From NCBI GenBank assembly GCA_018053185.1, contig JAGPLX010000025.1, positions 1 to 36,752 on the forward strand: a stretch of 36,752 nucleotides of DNA, given 5' to 3'. The DNA is from Syntrophobacteraceae bacterium. GTDB taxonomy: Bacteria; Desulfobacterota; Syntrophobacteria; Syntrophobacterales; Syntrophobacteraceae. The stretch's first letter is position 1, and every line of letters starts with the position of its first letter. Shown here piece by piece: positions 27,060 through 36,658 of the stretch. The notes under the pieces were generated by a model, which did no database searches, was not told where the DNA came from, and worked only from the letters and a program-made list of their open reading frames with translations. The position numbers and the translations under genes are program-made.

Positions 27060-28084
27060 GGAACTCTAAGACGATCGCGGTCTACCAGGATCTCGGCAAT
27101 TTGGACTGCGTTGGTCGCCGCGCCCTTGCGAATGTTGTCGGCCACCACCCACATGACCAGGCCGTTCTCGACGGAGGGATCCAGACGGATCCGCCCCACC
27201 AGGGTATCGTCCTGGCCGGCTGCCTCGATAGGGACCGGGTACCGAGCCTTGGACGGTTCGTCGATCACACGAACCCCGGGAGCGTCGGAGAGCAACCGGC
27301 GCGCCTTCTCGAGGGTAAGGGGCCGTCTCGTCTCGATGTTCACGGACTCCGAATGGCCGTAATAGACGGGAATGCGCACCGTGGTGGCACACACGGCAAT
27401 GTCGGGGTCCTCGAAGATCTTGCGCGTTTCATGGACCATCTTCATCTCTTCCTCACTGAACCCGTTTTCCAGGAAGGCGCCGATGTGAGGAAAACAATTG
27501 AAGGCGATCTGGTGAGGATAAACCTCCCGCCGGATCTCCTGCCCCTGGGAAAGGGAACGGACCTGGAGCCGGAGTTCCTCGATGGCACGCATCCCGGTCC
27601 CGGAAACGGCCTGAAAGGTGGTCACCACGATGCGCTTGATTCCTGCTTCCTTCTGAATGGGGTTCAGGGCCACCACCATCTGAATGGTCGAGCAATTGGG
27701 GTTGGCGATGATGCCTCGATGTTTCAGGGCGGCGTGGGGATTTACTTCAGGAACCACAAGCGGAACCGCTGGGTCCATTCGGAAGGCGCTCGAGTTGTCA
27801 ACGACCACACAACCCGATCGGGCGGCGATGGGAGCGAACTTTTTGCTGACACTTCCTCCCGCCGAGAACAATGCCAAATGGACGCCCTGAAACGAGGTTT
27901 CCTTGAGCTCCTCGACGGGGATCTCCTGCCCCTTGAACGAGAGCCTCCTGCCGGCGGAACGGGAAGAAGCCAGGAATTTGATCTCCTGGACCGGAAAAGC
28001 CCGTTCCTCCAAAATCCGAATCATCTGGTTGCCGACGGCTCCCGTGGCACCCACCACCGCTACGCGGAAAGACTTCTCTCCCAT
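27056..28084 (-). CDS. asd: Aspartate-semialdehyde dehydrogenase
   Basis: A 342-residue NADP-dependent enzyme reducing aspartyl phosphate to the semialdehyde, at the branch to lysine, threonine and methionine. It has the nucleotide loop GATGAVG (12-18), the active-site Cys131 in NPNCSTIQ and SGTGMRAIEEL. It follows leuB by 44 bases on the same strand and overlaps rsmD by four bases. asd next to leuB is a frequent arrangement. The Shine-Dalgarno is weak (AAAGAGA). Confidence 0.96.
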   Translation of the reverse strand: MGEKSFRVAVVGATGAVGNQMIRILEERAFPVQEIKFLASSRSAGRRLSFKGQEIPVEELKETSFQGVHLALFSAGGSVSKKFAPIAARSGCVVVDNSSAFRMDPAVPLVVPEVNPHAALKHRGIIANPNCSTIQMVVALNPIQKEAGIKRIVVTTFQAVSGTGMRAIEELRLQVRSLSQGQEIRREVYPHQIAFNCFPHIGAFLENGFSEEEMKMVHETRKIFEDPDIAVCATTVRIPVYYGHSESVNIETRRPLTLEKARRLLSDAPGVRVIDEPSKARYPVPIEAAGQDDTLVGRIRLDPSVENGLVMWVVADNIRKGAATNAVQIAEILVDRDRLRVP

Positions 28085-28128
28085 CGCTCGTCTCTTTCTG
28101 AATCGTCCTGAAGTTCCGACACCATCCC

Positions 28129-29199
28129 CTACGACCTGGCGATATGATCCGCCACCAAATCTCCCACCTCCTGGGTCGTATATCCCATCTCTCCTGCCGA
28201 AAGGGACTTCAGGTCCCGGGCCACCACCTTGCGGATGGCATTTTCCACACGCCCGGCCGCCGAATCTTCCCCGAGGTGATCGAGCATCATCTGGAGGGCC
28301 CCGACGGCGGCCAGGGGGTTGATCATGTTCTTTCCCGTGTACTTGGGAGCCGAGCCTCCGATGGGCTCAAACATCGAGACCCCCTGAGGATTGATGTTCC
28401 CTCCCGCCGCGATCCCCATTCCTCCCTGGATCATGGCCCCCAGGTCCGTGATGATGTCTCCGAACAGGTTGTCCGTCACGATCACGTCGAACCATTCCGG
28501 ATTCTTCACCATCCACATACAGGTCGCATCCACATGGGCGTAGTCGGTCCGAATGTCCGGGTACTCCCCGGCCAGTTCGTAAAACACCCGCTCCCACAGG
28601 TCGAAGGCATAGGTCAAGACGTTGGTCTTGCCGCAGAGGGTGAGCTTTTTTCTTTGGTTCCTCTTGCGACAGAACTCAAAGGCAAACCGCAAGCACCGCT
28701 CTACCCCATGCCTCGTGTTGATGGATTCCTGGATGGCCACCTCCTGGGGGGTCCCCTTCTTCAAAAATCCCCCGGCTCCCGTGTAGAGGCCCTCCGTATT
28801 CTCGCGCACCACCACGAAATTGATGTCATCGGGCCCTTTGTTTTTCAGCGGAGTGTCCACTCCCGGATAGAGAATCACTGGCCGGAGATTGATGTATTGG
28901 TCCAGCTTGAATCGGAGCTCGAGCAAGAGTCCCTTTTCCAGGATCCCGGGCTTGACATCGGGGTGACCGATGGCACCCAGGAGGATGGCGTGGTACGTCT
29001 TCAACTCCTCGAGAACGCTCGGGGGCAGAATTTCGCCCGTTCGAAGGTAACGATTGCCTCCAAGCTCATACTGGACCGTCTCCACCTGGAAGTCTTCGCG
29101 GCTTTGAACCGCCTGGAGCGCCTTCAGCGCCTCACGGACCACCTCGGGTCCCGTCCCGTCTCCTGGGATTACAGCGATACGATAGGTCTTCGGTGACAT
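28129..29199 (-). CDS. leuB: 3-isopropylmalate dehydrogenase
   Basis: A 356-residue NAD-dependent beta-decarboxylating dehydrogenase, third step of leucine synthesis. It has [11 protein letters not shown] at the N-terminus, the substrate arginine region [39 protein letters not shown] and [10 protein letters not shown] near the C-terminus. The family includes tartrate/isocitrate relatives; the leuC-leuD-leuB order makes leuB the best call. It starts 51 bases after leuD. Confidence 0.93.
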   Translation of the reverse strand: MSPKTYRIAVIPGDGTGPEVVREALKALQAVQSREDFQVETVQYELGGNRYLRTGEILPPSVLEELKTYHAILLGAIGHPDVKPGILEKGLLLELRFKLDQYINLRPVILYPGVDTPLKNKGPDDINFVVVRENTEGLYTGAGGFLKKGTPQEVAIQESINTRHGVERCLRFAFEFCRKRNQRKKLTLCGKTNVLTYAFDLWERVFYELAGEYPDIRTDYAHVDATCMWMVKNPEWFDVIVTDNLFGDIITDLGAMIQGGMGIAAGGNINPQGVSMFEPIGGSAPKYTGKNMINPLAAVGALQMMLDHLGEDSAAGRVENAIRKVVARDLKSLSAGEMGYTTQEVGDLVADHIARS

Positions 29200-29250
29200 G
29201 AATCGCCCTTTTCTTATCTCCGGGTTGTGCGTCTTTCGAATGGGCCCCGA

Positions 29251-29757
29251 TCAGGCGGGGGGTCTGTCGTCCATTTGTTCTTTCACGTAGGCCATGAGTC
29301 CCCCGGCCTGGACCAGGCGCTGCATGAACTCCGGGATGGGCTGGGCCTGGTAGGTTTGATTCCGGGTGTGGTTCACGATGAGGCCCCGGTCCGGATCCAC
29401 CTCGATTTCATCCCCCGTGGCGACGGCATCCGCCGCCTCGGGACTCTCCAGAATGAGAAGCCCCATGTTGAAGGCATTTCGGTAAAAGATCCTGGCAAAG
29501 CTATGCGCAATCACGCAACCGACCCCTGCAGCCTTGACGGCGATGGGCGCATGTTCCCGGGAGGAACCGCAGCCGAAGTTCCTGCCGGCCACCAGAATGT
29601 CCCCTTTCCGAACCTTGGAGGGAAATTCCGGGTCTGCGTCCTCCATGCAGTGAGAAGCCAGGATCTCGGGGTCCGTCGTGTTCAGGTACCTAGCGGGGAT
29701 GATGGCATCCGTGTCCACGTTGTCCCCAAATTTCCATGCAATTCCCTTCAGTTTCAT
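29251..29757 (-). CDS. leuD: 3-isopropylmalate dehydratase small subunit
   Basis: A 168-residue subunit of isopropylmalate isomerase, second step of leucine synthesis. Typical are [18 protein letters not shown] and [16 protein letters not shown]. The short form matches the archaeal-type LeuCD/HACN pair. The start at 29757 was chosen because AAGGA precedes it and the family begins there; an ATG at 29853 would run back into leuC. The spacing to leuC is 73 bases. Confidence 0.95.
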   Translation of the reverse strand: MKLKGIAWKFGDNVDTDAIIPARYLNTTDPEILASHCMEDADPEFPSKVRKGDILVAGRNFGCGSSREHAPIAVKAAGVGCVIAHSFARIFYRNAFNMGLLILESPEAADAVATGDEIEVDPDRGLIVNHTRNQTYQAQPIPEFMQRLVQAGGLMAYVKEQMDDRPPA

Positions 29758-29830
29758 GAACTCATCCTTGCTTGTCAGGGTGGCGTACGGCCAACAGTCA
29801 TCGGGCGATTCCGCCTGGATACCTTCCGGG

Positions 29831-31090
29831 CTAAAGCGCATCCGGATGGACAATGTGCCCGGCCACGGCCGAAGCCGCAGCCACCGCCGGGTTGCTCAGA
29901 TACACCTCGCTCTGCGGATGCCCCATGCGGCCCACAAAATTTCGATTGGTCGTGGCCACGCATCGCTCTCCGGGGGCCAGAATCCCCATGTGCCCGCCGA
30001 GGCACGGTCCGCAGGTGGGGGTGCTGACAGCCGCCTCGGCCTGAAGGAATACCTCCAGGAGACCTTCCCGGAGAGCATCCAGGTAAATCTTTTGGGTAGC
30101 CGGGATGACGATGCAGCGAACCCCCGAGGCCACCTTCCTACCCCGGAGTATCCGGGCGGCCAGCCTCAGGTCCTCGAGCCTTCCGTTGGTGCAGGACCCG
30201 ATGACCACCTGGTGGATGGGGATCTTCGGAAGATCGGAGACCGCCTGCACATTGGCCGGAGAATGAGGCAAGGCCACCACGGGATCGAGATCGGAAACAT
30301 CCCAGTCGAACACAGCCTCGTACCGTGCATCCCGGTCCGACCGGGTCATGTAATAGTCCCGCCTGGCACAACCCCGCACATATTCTTCCGTGACGGCGTC
30401 CGGAGCGATGATCCCCGCCTTTCCTCCCGCTTCGATGGCCATGTTGCACATGGAAAAGCGGTCCGCCATGGGCAGAGAATCGACGGCCTCCCCGGTGAAC
30501 TCCATGGCGCGGTACCGGGCACCGTCCACTCCGATCCTGCCGATGGTGTAGAGGATGAGGTCCTTTCCGCCCACCCAGGTCTTTCTTTTGCCCCGGTAGA
30601 TGAACTTCAGGGACTGGGGAACCTTGAACCAGATCTTTCCGGTGATCATGGCAGCGGCCAGATCTGTGCTGCCCACTCCCGTGGCGAAGGCGCCGAGGGC
30701 CCCGTAGGTGCAGGTATGACTGTCCGCCCCGATCACGACCTCACCGGGGAGAACCAGGCCCAGCTCGGGAAGAAGAGCATGCTCGATCCCCATCCTTCCT
30801 ACTTCATAGTAATGGGTGATCCGCTGCTCCTGGGCGAATTCGCGCACTTCCTTCGCCTGGATGGCCGAGGCGATGTCCTTGTTGGGCGTGAAGTGGTCGG
30901 GAACGAGAGCGATTCGATGAGGGTCGAACACCCGTTTCGCTCCGGCCTTCCGAAACGCCTGGATGGCAAGGGGCGCCGTGATATCGTTGCCCAGAGCAAA
31001 GTCCACCCGAACCTCGATCAACTCCTCCGGCCGAACCAGATCTTTTCCCGCGTGAGCTGCGAGTATCTTTTCCGCAATGGTCTGAGACAT
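29831..31090 (-). CDS. leuC: 3-isopropylmalate dehydratase large subunit
   Basis: A 419-residue [4Fe-4S] subunit of isopropylmalate isomerase, aconitase family. The cluster ligands are Cys300 (IGSCTNGR), Cys360 and Cys363 (CGPCLGG). Also seen are ADSHTCTYGALGAFATG and MAIEAGGKAG. At 419 residues it is the shorter, HACN/archaeal-type form, matching the short LeuD. The start is backed by GGGGAAGGA. It lies 131 bases after pssA, where many related clusters carry leuA. Confidence 0.95.
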   Translation of the reverse strand: MSQTIAEKILAAHAGKDLVRPEELIEVRVDFALGNDITAPLAIQAFRKAGAKRVFDPHRIALVPDHFTPNKDIASAIQAKEVREFAQEQRITHYYEVGRMGIEHALLPELGLVLPGEVVIGADSHTCTYGALGAFATGVGSTDLAAAMITGKIWFKVPQSLKFIYRGKRKTWVGGKDLILYTIGRIGVDGARYRAMEFTGEAVDSLPMADRFSMCNMAIEAGGKAGIIAPDAVTEEYVRGCARRDYYMTRSDRDARYEAVFDWDVSDLDPVVALPHSPANVQAVSDLPKIPIHQVVIGSCTNGRLEDLRLAARILRGRKVASGVRCIVIPATQKIYLDALREGLLEVFLQAEAAVSTPTCGPCLGGHMGILAPGERCVATTNRNFVGRMGHPQSEVYLSNPAVAAASAVAGHIVHPDAL

Positions 31091-31221
31091 TCCTTCCCCT
31101 TTTCATAACCAAAGGCTGCTCCCCGCTCCTGCACCCTTGGACAAAAGGAAGCGGTTCCAACCTCGTGGGGTCCTGTGTGACGACAATTTCCCAACCCACC
31201 AAGACCCAAACACCGACGGGA

Positions 31222-32070
31222 CTAGACCGTCTTTTCGTCTTGTTCGCCAAGACCCGTCCCGGATTCCGGGGGCCCCTCGGGGGAAGGGCTCGGCTGTGGG
31301 TTTCTGACTTTGCGAACCAGGTACAGAACGGGTCCTGACAACACGTAGGCCGATAAGAGCGAAAACAGCATGAGCTCCGGATGAATGGCAATGATGGTCA
31401 CAATCACGATGCTCACGAAAATGACGGCCATGGGCTTGGTCCTGGTGATCTCCATATCCTTGAAGCTGTTGTAGGGAACGGTGCTCACCATGAGAAAACC
31501 CAGAAGATAGGTCGCCACGAGGAGGATGACGGTGGAAGCCATGGCCCACGACCCGGGGATCAGCCGGTCATTCAGAAAGAGCACGGAGGTCGACACCATG
31601 GCGGCGGCTCCTGGAATAGGCAGGCCCACGAAGTATCGTTTGTTCACCACCTCGACCTGGACATTGAAGCGCGCCAGCCGGAGGGCTCCGCAGGCAACAA
31701 AAACGAAGGCTGCGAGCCATCCGACCCGACCGAAGGGTTTCAGAGCCCAGAGATACATGAGGAGCCCGGGACCCACCCCGAAACTCACCAGGTCGGCCAG
31801 GGAATCGTATTCGACCCCGAAACGGCTGGTGGCTCCCGTCAAACGGGCCACCTTCCCGTCCAGAATGTCAAAAACGCAGGACATCAACACGGCCACGGCC
31901 GCCATTTCGTAGCGTCCGTTGATGGAATTGACGATCCCGAAGAAGCCCGCAAACAGGTTGGCCGTGGTGAACAGGTTCGGCACAAGGTAGGTCCCCCGGT
32001 GGAGCTCTCCCTCGTTCCAATGCCGCCATTTTCGCTTCCTGGGGCGACGCTTTTTCACTTCAGCCGACAT
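31222..32070 (-). CDS. pssA: CDP-diacylglycerol--serine O-phosphatidyltransferase
   Basis: A 282-residue membrane enzyme forming phosphatidylserine from CDP-diacylglycerol and serine. The CDP-alcohol phosphotransferase motif is complete: Asp71-Gly72, Ala75-Arg76, Gly85, Asp89 and Asp93 in the region 68-93. Several membrane segments follow, and a basic N-terminus (KKRRPRKRK) precedes the first. The start overlaps the psd end by 16 bases, so the two steps of phosphatidylethanolamine synthesis are coupled. Confidence 0.94.
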   Translation of the reverse strand: MSAEVKKRRPRKRKWRHWNEGELHRGTYLVPNLFTTANLFAGFFGIVNSINGRYEMAAVAVLMSCVFDILDGKVARLTGATSRFGVEYDSLADLVSFGVGPGLLMYLWALKPFGRVGWLAAFVFVACGALRLARFNVQVEVVNKRYFVGLPIPGAAAMVSTSVLFLNDRLIPGSWAMASTVILLVATYLLGFLMVSTVPYNSFKDMEITRTKPMAVIFVSIVIVTIIAIHPELMLFSLLSAYVLSGPVLYLVRKVRNPQPSPSPEGPPESGTGLGEQDEKTV

Positions 32071-32720
32071 AGGACCGTCTCCCCCGCATAGACATGCTGG
32101 CCCTTGCGAACCATGACCTCTGCGCTCTCCGGAAAATAGACGTCTACTCGGGATCCGAACCGAATCAGGCCGAAACGCTCTCCTGCGATCACCTGATCCC
32201 CCACCCGCGGCCAGCAGACAATTCGACGCGCAATGAAGCCGGCTACCTGGGTCAGGACCAGGTCATGCCCCCTTTCCGTCTCGATCCAAAGCCAGTTCTT
32301 CTCATTTTCCAGGCTGGCTCGAGGGCGGTCGGCGGAAAGAAAACTTCCCTCCTGATGGGAGATCCCTCGAACGATTCCGGAAAACGGGATCCGGTTTACA
32401 TGGACGTCCAGGATGGACATGAATATGCTGATCTTTGTGGTGGGCCTCGAGAAGAAGTGGGCATGCTCGGCCCGCTCGAGAGCGATGATCTTCCCGTCGG
32501 CAGGGGAGACCGCTTCCGCCTCCCCCGGTGAGCAGATCCTCTCGGGATCCCGAAAGAAGTGCCCTATGAGCAGGACAACCACCAGACCAAGCCACGTGAG
32601 GATGGAATGCCCCAGGATGGCCGTGATGAGGGTGACAAACATGCCGGCGGCCAGGTAGGGGATCCCCTCCCTGGCCACGGGAATGTGGGTCGTCTTGTCT
32701 CGAAAGTCCTTGGGATTCAA
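32055..32720 (-). CDS. psd: Phosphatidylserine decarboxylase proenzyme
   Basis: A 221-residue, archaeal-type (PSD-A) pyruvoyl enzyme making phosphatidylethanolamine. It has HIPVAREG near the start, membrane-anchoring segments (about 22-55), FFRDPER, SPADGKI, FMSILDVHVNRIP and the self-cleavage site FGSRVDVYFP, where Ser190 becomes the pyruvoyl group after cleavage behind Gly189. The start is read as TTG 32720, with AAGGAG twelve bases upstream; no ATG is available before the conserved N-terminal region. It is coupled to pssA. Confidence 0.94.
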   Translation of the reverse strand: MNPKDFRDKTTHIPVAREGIPYLAAGMFVTLITAILGHSILTWLGLVVVLLIGHFFRDPERICSPGEAEAVSPADGKIIALERAEHAHFFSRPTTKISIFMSILDVHVNRIPFSGIVRGISHQEGSFLSADRPRASLENEKNWLWIETERGHDLVLTQVAGFIARRIVCWPRVGDQVIAGERFGLIRFGSRVDVYFPESAEVMVRKGQHVYAGETVLCRLK

Positions 32721-32940
32721 CGGACGTTACAGCTCCTTGCCGACAGGGGATTTTTTTTGCCGGCAACCTCAGCGATTCAGGGCGTTCGAGAGGGCCCGGG
32801 CGGCTTGAGAGTGCGGGTCTCTCCCCGCCATCCTCCCTTCCATGAACTTGGCGAACAGCCTGCGGGAACACCGTACGGTTCCGGCACACCATGCCCCACG
32901 GACGGCAGTCCGTCCTGCCTCGACCTCCGGCCCGCGGGGA

Positions 32941-33942
32941 TCAGTCGATTTTCACCGGCTCCAGGAAGGGCATCATGGATCGAAGTTTGCCGCCGACTTC
33001 TTCGATCAGGTGTCTTTTCTCGATTTCCCTCAAGGTGCTGAACATGGGCCGCCCTGCCTGGTTCTCGAGGATCCATTCCTTGGCAAAGGCCCCCGTCTGC
33101 ACTTCCCCCAAAATCTTTCTCATCTCGTCGCGCGTCCGCTCCGTAACAATGCGCTTTCCCCGCGTGAGATCGCCGTACTCGGCCGTATCACTGACGGAGT
33201 AGCGCATGAAGGCCATCCCTCCTCGGTATAGGAGATCCACGATCAGTTTCAGCTCATGCATGCATTCAAAGTAGGCGATCTCCGGCTGATAGCCGGCTTC
33301 CACCAGGGTGTCGAAACCAGCCTTGATGAGCTCGGTGACGCCTCCGCAAAGGACTGCCTGCTCCCCGAAAAGATCTGTTTCCGTTTCTTCCTTGAACGTG
33401 GTTTCGATGACGCCCGCTCGCGTGGCGCCGATCCCTTTGGCATAGGCCAGGGCCGTCTCCATGGCACGACCGCTGGGATCCTGGAAAACGGCCACCAGAG
33501 AAGGCACCCCGGCACCCCGCACATATTCGCTTCGAACCAGGTGACCCGGTCCCTTGGGAGCCACCATGATCACATCCACATCCCTGGGAGGCACGATCTG
33601 ACCGTAATGAATATTGAATCCATGGGAAAAGAGGAGGGTTTTGCCGGCCTTCATGGAAGGAGCCAGGTCCTGGCGGTAGATGAGTGCCTGCAGGTGATCC
33701 TGGGTGAGGATTTGAATGACGTTTCCGGCGGCGGCGGCCTCGCGCGCGGATACCGGCTTGAAACCATCCTCGAGGGCGTGCTCGTAATTAGCCGTCCCGG
33801 GAAGCTCCCCGACAATCACATCCACCCCGCTGTCTCTCAGGTTTTGAGCCTGAGCATGTCCTTGGCTTCCGTACCCGATCACCGCCACTTTCTTCCCGCG
33901 GAGCACGTTCAAATCGGCATCCGCTTCGTAAAATAACCGCAT
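32941..33942 (-). CDS. ilvC: Ketol-acid reductoisomerase (NADP+)
   Basis: A 333-residue class I enzyme, second common step to valine and isoleucine. It has the Rossmann loop [10 protein letters not shown] (21-30), [29 protein letters not shown] and the [12 protein letters not shown] metal-binding segment. The start at 33942 is fixed by AAGGAGGG; the frame stays open far upstream, but that part has no protein character. The gap to ilvN is 334 bases and to psd 220, both larger than elsewhere in the run. Confidence 0.97.
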   Translation of the reverse strand: MRLFYEADADLNVLRGKKVAVIGYGSQGHAQAQNLRDSGVDVIVGELPGTANYEHALEDGFKPVSAREAAAAGNVIQILTQDHLQALIYRQDLAPSMKAGKTLLFSHGFNIHYGQIVPPRDVDVIMVAPKGPGHLVRSEYVRGAGVPSLVAVFQDPSGRAMETALAYAKGIGATRAGVIETTFKEETETDLFGEQAVLCGGVTELIKAGFDTLVEAGYQPEIAYFECMHELKLIVDLLYRGGMAFMRYSVSDTAEYGDLTRGKRIVTERTRDEMRKILGEVQTGAFAKEWILENQAGRPMFSTLREIEKRHLIEEVGGKLRSMMPFLEPVKID

Positions 33943-34276
33943 GATAACCCTCCTTAGGTACTCTGAGAGCACAGCTCCGCGCCCCTGCGGGACCGAAGGG
34001 CCGCAGGATGGGTCGAGCCGACGGAAATCCATGGAATGGGATCTAGCTCCAGATGGGCTCGGTTTTCCATCTTCCTTCCCCATCCCACGTCCTCCCCCTA
34101 CGGTAACTGCCGCATCATGGACCCTTCCCTTACGTGGACCTGCACTCTTTAGGATGAAAGAAATGTTTCGAACCTCAGGGGTTCTTGCCGCTCCAAGCCG
34201 GGGGCTGGACATCCCCTGGGTCGGGCCGTCTCCATGGAACGAAACGACGACCCGTTCCCACGGATCCCCTCCATTC
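33943..34276 (-). other. Gap between ilvN and ilvC
   Basis: 334 bases without a gene inside an otherwise dense run. It holds a hairpin CCTGCGG/CCGCAGG (33984-33990 and 34001-34007) with a ten-base loop and no T-run. It could be a processing or attenuation site ahead of ilvC, but no leader peptide rich in Leu, Ile or Val was found. Nothing else was recognised. Confidence 0.4.
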
Positions 34277-34777
34277 TCAATGCTTCTTGCTCCGGGCCAA
34301 GGCCGCTTTTCCGGTACGGGCGACCTCCACGATGCCCATCTGGCCGAGAAGCTCCATAATGGCCGAGATCTTGCTCTCGTTCCCGGTTACTTCCAATGTA
34401 TAGAAATGGGGGCTCACATCTACCACCTTCGCGCGAAAGATGTCAACGATGCGCAAGACCTCCGCACGCGTATGCTGATCGGCGCGGACCTTGATCAAAG
34501 CCATTTCCCGGTCAACGAATTCGACATCGGTGAAGTCATACACTTTGATGACGTTAATCAACTTATTGAGATTTTTAACTATTTGAGACAAGATATTTTC
34601 GTCTCCCGTGGTCACCAGGGTGATACGAGTCAGACCGGGCTCATGGGTTTCGGATGCGGTAATGCACTCGATGTTGAATCCTCTGCCGCTGAAAAGTCCA
34701 ACCACCCGAGCGAGAACCCCCGGCACATTCTCTACCAGGATTCCTATGGTGTGTCGATCTTTGCTCTTCGTATCCAT
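34277..34777 (-). CDS. ilvN: Acetolactate synthase small subunit
   Basis: A 166-residue regulatory subunit giving valine feedback control. The N-terminal ACT domain opens with [20 protein letters not shown] and [10 protein letters not shown]; a second ACT-like half covers about 85-160. The start at 34777 lies 13 bases after the ilvB stop; its Shine-Dalgarno is weak, which fits translational coupling. The length matches the single-copy ilvN/ilvH type. Confidence 0.95.
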   Translation of the reverse strand: MDTKSKDRHTIGILVENVPGVLARVVGLFSGRGFNIECITASETHEPGLTRITLVTTGDENILSQIVKNLNKLINVIKVYDFTDVEFVDREMALIKVRADQHTRAEVLRIVDIFRAKVVDVSPHFYTLEVTGNESKISAIMELLGQMGIVEVARTGKAALARSKKH

Positions 34778-34790
34778 GCGCGCTTCCCGG

Positions 34791-36509
34791 TTAGTCGAGT
34801 AACATTTCCGAAATACTTTTTCCCGCAGGCACCATCGGGTAGACCCCTTCGGCAGGATCCACCAGGAAATCCATGAGAACCGGTTTGCGGATGGAAAAGG
34901 CCTCCCGAAGAACCGGCTCGACCTCTTCGGGTTTGGTTGCCCGCAATCCCACGGCTCCATAGGCTTCAGCGAGTTTCACATAGTCCGGGGAGGCATCCAG
35001 GCAGGTGCTGGAGTAGTTTTTGTCGTAGAAGAGCTCCTGCCATTGGCGTACCATCCCGAGAAAGCGGTTGTTCAAAATGGCCACCTTCACGGGCAGATTG
35101 TTGCACACCGCCGTGATCAACTCCTGGATGTTCATCTGGATGCTGCCGTCTCCCGCTATGTCCACCACCAGTCGATCCGGAAACGCCACCTGGGCCCCGA
35201 TGGCCGCCGGGAATCCGTATCCCATGGTACCCAGCCCTCCGGAGCTGAGGAAACAGCGGGGGCGGTCGAAATGGAAGAACTGAGCCGCCCACATCTGGTT
35301 CTGGCCCACTTCTGTGGCGATGATGGCTTCGCCGTTGCTCACCTCATAGATTTTTTCCACCACAAATTGAGGCTTGATGAGGTCGGTTCCCTGCTCGTAG
35401 GACAGAGGAAACTTCCGGCCCCATTCCGCCACCTGGTCCAGCCAAGGAGCCCGGACACCCTCGACATTCTCGATGGGCTCGGTCTCGACCAGGGCGAGGA
35501 GCTTCTGGAGCGCGTTCCTGCAATCCCCCACGATGGGGATGTGCACAGGCACGTTCTTGCTGATGCTGGTCGGGTCCACATCAATGTGCACGATCTTGGC
35601 GTTGGGGGCAAAACCGGCGATCTTCCCCGTAACCCGGTCGTCGAAACGGGCCCCCATGGCCAGGAGCAGGTCCGAATGGGTCACGGCCATATTGGCACGG
35701 TAGGTTCCGTGCATCCCGAGCATTCCCAACCAAAGCGGATTGGGGGTCTTCCGCCCCTTCTCATCGGTGAGGAAAGCCGGAAAGCAGCCCAACCCCATGA
35801 GGGTGGCGGTGACGGGAGCCTGAATCAACTGGGCGAATCGGGTGAGTTCTTCCGAAGCCCCCGAGAGAATGACTCCGCCGCCGGCATAAATGACCGGGCA
35901 CTTGGCCCGCTTGATGAGCTGATAGGCCCGCTTGATTTGACCCGCATGGGCTTCGAGATTGGGCCGGTAACCCGGCAGATCCACCCTCTTGGGATACTTG
36001 AAATCCGTGACCGCTTGTACGACATCCTTGGGCAGGTCCACCACCACGGGGCCCGGGCGGCCCGTGCGGGCAAGGTAAAAGGCTTCCCGGATCACCCGGG
36101 GCAGGTCGTTCACGTCCTTAACCAGATAGCTGTGCTTGGTACATGGGCGAGTGATCCCGATGATGTCCACTTCCTGAAAGGCGTCGTCTCCGATCATGGC
36201 CGTGGGCACCTGGCCGGTGAAGACCACGATGGGGACGGAATCCATGTTGGCGGTCGCCACCCCCGTCACCGTGTTGGTGGCACCGGGACCCGAGGTGACC
36301 AGACAAACCCCCACCCGTCCGGAGGCACGGGCATATCCGTCCGCCATGTGGGCGGCGGCCTGTTCATGCCGAACCATGATATGGCGAATGCCGGACTTGG
36401 GCATTTCGTGGTAAATATCCAGAACGGAACCTCCCGGAAACCCGAAGATGACTTCCACCCCTTCCCTTTTAAGACATTCAAAGAAGATTTGAGCTCCCTT
36501 AAGCTTCAT
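34791..36509 (-). CDS. ilvB: Acetolactate synthase large subunit
   Basis: A 572-residue thiamine diphosphate enzyme, first common step of valine and isoleucine synthesis. The catalytic Glu49 lies in RHEQAAAHMADGYARA. The ThDP/Mg motif begins GDGSIQMNIQELITA and ends with NN about 30 residues later. The central FAD-binding domain and the C-terminal region are complete. It is the first gene of the - strand biosynthetic run, and a GAGGG precedes the start. Confidence 0.97.
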   Translation of the reverse strand: MKLKGAQIFFECLKREGVEVIFGFPGGSVLDIYHEMPKSGIRHIMVRHEQAAAHMADGYARASGRVGVCLVTSGPGATNTVTGVATANMDSVPIVVFTGQVPTAMIGDDAFQEVDIIGITRPCTKHSYLVKDVNDLPRVIREAFYLARTGRPGPVVVDLPKDVVQAVTDFKYPKRVDLPGYRPNLEAHAGQIKRAYQLIKRAKCPVIYAGGGVILSGASEELTRFAQLIQAPVTATLMGLGCFPAFLTDEKGRKTPNPLWLGMLGMHGTYRANMAVTHSDLLLAMGARFDDRVTGKIAGFAPNAKIVHIDVDPTSISKNVPVHIPIVGDCRNALQKLLALVETEPIENVEGVRAPWLDQVAEWGRKFPLSYEQGTDLIKPQFVVEKIYEVSNGEAIIATEVGQNQMWAAQFFHFDRPRCFLSSGGLGTMGYGFPAAIGAQVAFPDRLVVDIAGDGSIQMNIQELITAVCNNLPVKVAILNNRFLGMVRQWQELFYDKNYSSTCLDASPDYVKLAEAYGAVGLRATKPEEVEPVLREAFSIRKPVLMDFLVDPAEGVYPMVPAGKSISEMLLD

Positions 36510-36628
36510 AAAACGCCCTCGATCGTCCCCATGGGTATTTCTTACTGCGAACGCAGCAGGTGATCCGCACCATTTACGCCGGGGAAACTTTGTTTAATTC
36601 AAGCAATTTTGGCTACACAAGAAACTTA

Positions 36629-36658
36629 ATTTTAATAAAATCCTGCATGAACTGTCAA
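36629..36658 (-). promoter_or_regulatory. Sigma70 promoter for the ilv-psd-leu cluster
   Basis: On the - strand a perfect TTGACA (36658-36653) and TAAAAT (36634-36629) are 18 bases apart in an AT-rich stretch, about 120 bases upstream of ilvB. The leader between has only a small hairpin, with no leader peptide or T-box seen. The surrounding 240 bases to the window edge hold no gene. Confidence 0.5.

Noticed and set aside
32900-32915. Hairpin GGACGG-CAGT-CCGTCC between ilvC and psd
   Set aside because: Short, no T-run, and the run of genes continues; could be chance.
35043-36563. 506-codon + strand frame opposite ilvB
   Set aside because: Antisense shadow of a clearly conserved gene in high-GC DNA.
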